Below, piece after piece: positions 6,703 to 8,599 of a stretch of DNA of 8,599 nucleotides (the stretch's first letter is position 1; every line of letters starts with the position of its first letter). The notes beneath the pieces were generated by a model that did not search any database, was not told the DNA's origin, and worked only from the letters and a program-made list of their open reading frames with translations. This DNA is from Miltoncostaeales bacterium. GTDB lineage: Bacteria; Actinomycetota; Thermoleophilia; Miltoncostaeales; Miltoncostaeaceae. Position numbers and translations under genes: made by a program. The stretch lies in the NCBI GenBank assembly GCA_030829765.1, contig JAUROO010000125.1, forward strand, positions 1-8,599. The letters are read 5' to 3'.

Positions 6703-7775
6703 GGGTGGCGGTGGACGCCCACGCCGTGGCACAGCCCACGCCGGGCGACGCGGGCAACGCACGGTGGATCGAGAACCTCATCCACGCGCTGGTGACCACC
6801 GCGGGCCCCGGGGATGACGTGGTGGCCATGATCGCCCACGACCAGGCACGCGAGCGCATCGACCCGGCCGTTCCGCTGCTGGAGGTGACCGACCGCAACG
6901 CGCCACGCCTGCTGCGCGGTGCGCCCCAGGCCATGCGCCGTGCGCGCGCCGACGTGGGGGTGTTCAACTACGTGGCGCCCTTCCGCGGACGCACCCCCGC
7001 CGCGGTGGTGGTGCACGACGCCGCCTTCGTGACGAATCCGGAGTGGTTCAGCCGACGCGATCGCCTGGTGCTGGGCCGACTGGTGCCGCAGGCCATCCGG
7101 CGCGCGGACATCGTGATCGGTGTGAGCAATGCCGAGGCCGCCGAGATCACCGACGTCTTCCGGATCGACCCGGACCGGGTGCACGTGGTTCGCACCTACC
7201 CCGCGCCGGTCTTCACGCCAGATCCCACGGGCGCAGCCGCCGATCGGGTGTTCGCACGATTCGGGCTGAAGCGCTACGTGCTGGCCGTGGGCGACATCCA
7301 CCCGCGCAAGAACATCGGCGCTCTTGCCCGGGCGATGGCACTGATCGGCGACCCCGACCTGGAACTCGCGCTGGTGGGGCGTCCGGCCCTGGGCGGCGAG
7401 CAGATCGTGCGCGGGGCACGCGCCCACTGGCTGGGCCGCGTGGACGACCCGCACCTGGCCGACCTGTACCGGGCGGCAGCCGTGGTTGCCGTGCCCTCGC
7501 TGTACGAGGGCTTCGGGCTGCCGATCCTCGAGGCCATGGCCAGCGGCGCGCCGGTAGTGGCCAGCAACCGCGGGGCCATGCCCGAGGTGGCGGGGGATGG
7601 CGCCATCATCACCGACCCCACGCCCAACGCGCTGGCCGTGGCCATCCGCGAGGCCATGGAACCCGCAACCGCCGACCGCCTGCGCACGGCGGGTGTGTCG
7701 CAGGCAGCCGCGTTCACCGACCGCGCGATGGGCGAGGCCGCATGGCGGGCACTTGGCCGTACCATGGCCGCATGA
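6699..7775 (+). CDS. family 4 glycosyltransferase (GT-B fold), third of three
   Basis: A 358-residue GT4-type glycosyltransferase. I took TTG 6699 as the start because it overlaps the previous stop (TTGA), has a weak GGGG 8 bases upstream and gives MRVAVDAHAV, a typical first strand; GTG 6705 is an alternative. The acceptor half shows GDAGNARWIENL (16-27) and AAVVVHDAAF (101-110). The donor half shows VLAVGDIHPRKN (194-205, with the basic R203-K204), WLGRVDDPHLADLY (244-257) and E270-GFGLPIL-E278. It is clearly related to the two preceding genes, but outside the family motifs the three differ strongly, so this is an old set of paralogues with different linkages rather than a recent duplication. 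The stop overlaps the epimerase start. Confidence 0.87.
   Translation: MRVAVDAHAVAQPTPGDAGNARWIENLIHALVTTAGPGDDVVAMIAHDQARERIDPAVPLLEVTDRNAPRLLRGAPQAMRRARADVGVFNYVAPFRGRTPAAVVVHDAAFVTNPEWFSRRDRLVLGRLVPQAIRRADIVIGVSNAEAAEITDVFRIDPDRVHVVRTYPAPVFTPDPTGAAADRVFARFGLKRYVLAVGDIHPRKNIGALARAMALIGDPDLELALVGRPALGGEQIVRGARAHWLGRVDDPHLADLYRAAAVVAVPSLYEGFGLPILEAMASGAPVVASNRGAMPEVAGDGAIITDPTPNALAVAIREAMEPATADRLRTAGVSQAAAFTDRAMGEAAWRALGRTMAA
7760..7765 (+). promoter_or_regulatory. possible internal leaderless -10 box before the epimerase
   Basis: TACCAT lies 6 bases before ATG 7772, inside the end of the preceding glycosyltransferase gene, and GG follows it as in the other two boxes. No Shine-Dalgarno is present for this start. 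It might give extra epimerase transcript, but the bases also encode the end of the upstream protein and the gene overlap already explains expression. Confidence 0.22.
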
Positions 7776-8332
7776 AGCGCATCCCCTCCGCCCTGCCGGG
7801 CGTGGTGGTCATCGAGCCGGCCGTGCACGGCGATGCCCGCGGGTTCTTCATGGAGACCTACCGCGAGTCGGAACTGGCGGCCATGGGCATTGCCGACCGG
7901 TTCGTGCAGGACAACCACAGCCGGTCGTCGCGAGGGGTCATCCGCGGCATGCACTTCCAGGCGGGAGATCACCCGCAGGCCAAGCTGATCCGCTGCGCGC
8001 GGGGATCGATCCTCGATGTGACGGTGGACCTGCGCAGGGGGTCGCCCACCTTCGGGAAGTGGGAGGCGTGGACGCTGGATGACGAGCGCGGCCTCCAGCT
8101 GTACTGCCCCGTGGGCTTCGCCCATGGCTTCCAGGTGCTGTCGGGAACGGCGGACGTGGTGTACCGGTGCTCCGACTACTACGCGCCCGACGACGAGCGT
8201 TCCATCGCGTTCGACGACCCGGCGATCGGCATCGACTGGGCCGACATCCCACCGGTGGTGAGCGACCGCGATCGCGCGGCACCACGCCTGGCCGAGATCG
8301 CGGACGCGCTGCCGTTCGCATGGGAGGCATGA
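7772..8332 (+). CDS. rfbC: dTDP-4-dehydrorhamnose 3,5-epimerase
   Basis: This 186-residue cupin-fold enzyme (RmlC) converts dTDP-4-dehydro-6-deoxy-D-glucose to dTDP-4-dehydro-L-rhamnose, the third step of dTDP-L-rhamnose synthesis in the cytoplasm. The family motifs appear in order: DARGFFMETY (21-30), FVQDNHSRSSRGVIRGMHFQ (44-63) with H61 as the catalytic base, K71-LIRCARGSILDV, the P-T-F-G-K-W segment (92-97), CPVGFAHGF (112-120), VVYRCSDYYAP (129-139) with Y131 at the catalytic acid position, and a closing VVSDRD (162-167). The length is typical. ATG 7772 overlaps the previous stop (ATGA), and the stop overlaps the next start. It is the only sugar-nucleotide gene in the window; partners RmlA, RmlB and RmlD must lie elsewhere. 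A close relative acting on another dTDP-sugar is possible but less likely. Confidence 0.93.
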   Translation: MKRIPSALPGVVVIEPAVHGDARGFFMETYRESELAAMGIADRFVQDNHSRSSRGVIRGMHFQAGDHPQAKLIRCARGSILDVTVDLRRGSPTFGKWEAWTLDDERGLQLYCPVGFAHGFQVLSGTADVVYRCSDYYAPDDERSIAFDDPAIGIDWADIPPVVSDRDRAAPRLAEIADALPFAWEA

Positions 8333-8599
8333 CCCGCCCCGAGGTCAGCGTGGTGGTGGTGTCGTACCGGTGCGCCGACCACCTGGGCGCCTGCCTGGAT
8401 TCCCTGGCGCAGCACCACGACGTGGCGCACGAGGTGATCGTGGTGGACAACGCGAGCGGCGACGGCACCGCCGAGGTGGCGCGCGGGCGCCCCGGGGTCG
8501 CCCTGATCGAGCGGAACGCCAACGGCGGGTTCGCGCGGGCCGCGAACGCGGGCATGAACCGGGCCACCGGGCGCGCGGTGCTGGTGCTGAACCCCGACG
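8329..8599 (+). CDS. family 2 glycosyltransferase, N-terminal part (rhamnosyltransferase-like)
   Basis: The first 90 residues of a GT-A-fold glycosyltransferase that runs off the right edge. The visible part is the nucleotide-binding half: strand VSVVVVSYRCADHLGACLDS (6-25), EVIVVDNASGDGT (35-47), then NANGGFARAANAGMNRATG and VLVLNPD at the window end. DNASGDGT and LNPD (the stand-in for the metal-binding DxD) are typical of the WbbL/RfbF-like rhamnosyltransferase group, which agrees with the dTDP-rhamnose gene just upstream, although donor specificity is inferred. ATG 8329 overlaps the epimerase stop (ATGA). The GGGAGG ahead of it (8322-8327) sits only one base from the ATG, closer than usual, but the first strand begins right after this start, so no later start is possible. 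Confidence 0.85.
   Translation, partial: MTRPEVSVVVVSYRCADHLGACLDSLAQHHDVAHEVIVVDNASGDGTAEVARGRPGVALIERNANGGFARAANAGMNRATGRAVLVLNPD

Overview
The window is very GC-rich, uses GTG and TTG as well as ATG starts, is densely packed, and chains its genes through 4-base ATGA/TTGA overlaps. This style, together with an ECF sigma factor carrying a zinc-finger/membrane extension, suggests a high-GC actinobacterium (Actinomycetota). A deep lineage such as Thermoleophilia is my guess, but no marker gene in the window settles it. I see no tRNA, rRNA, CRISPR array, insertion sequence or other sign of mobility.

Layout. Positions 1-46 hold nothing I can assign. A small hot-dog-fold acyl-CoA thioesterase is read leftward (about 457 to 47). 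A roughly 200-base divergent control region (458-659) follows. It carries a plausible leaderless promoter for the thioesterase and a good match to an ECF-type promoter (GGAAC-N16-CGTT, 581-605) pointing right. The rightward genes then form two blocks.

Block A has two genes. The first (660-1991) is an ECF-type sigma factor fused in one chain to an anti-sigma-like zinc-binding motif (H-x3-C-x2-C), two hydrophobic segments and a charged coiled-coil tail. The second (1988-4453), overlapping it by ATGA, is an 821-residue predicted secreted protein built of Ig-like modules. Block A looks like a self-contained regulatory pair: a membrane-tethered sigma factor that may control its own promoter, and a co-translated surface or secreted protein.

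Block B begins after a 57-base gap that contains a GC hairpin and a leaderless-type -10 box. It encodes glycan assembly: three consecutive family-4 (GT-B) glycosyltransferases (4511-5611, 5608-6702, 6699-7775), a dTDP-4-dehydrorhamnose 3,5-epimerase (7772-8332) and the start of a family-2 (GT-A) glycosyltransferase that runs off the right edge (8329-8599). Every junction in block B is a 4-base overlap, so the genes are almost certainly co-transcribed. Together they suggest synthesis of a rhamnose-containing surface polysaccharide or cell-wall glycan; the other dTDP-rhamnose genes are not in the window.

The most interesting parts are the sigma/anti-sigma fusion with its possible autoregulatory promoter, and its translational coupling to a large secreted Ig-like protein.
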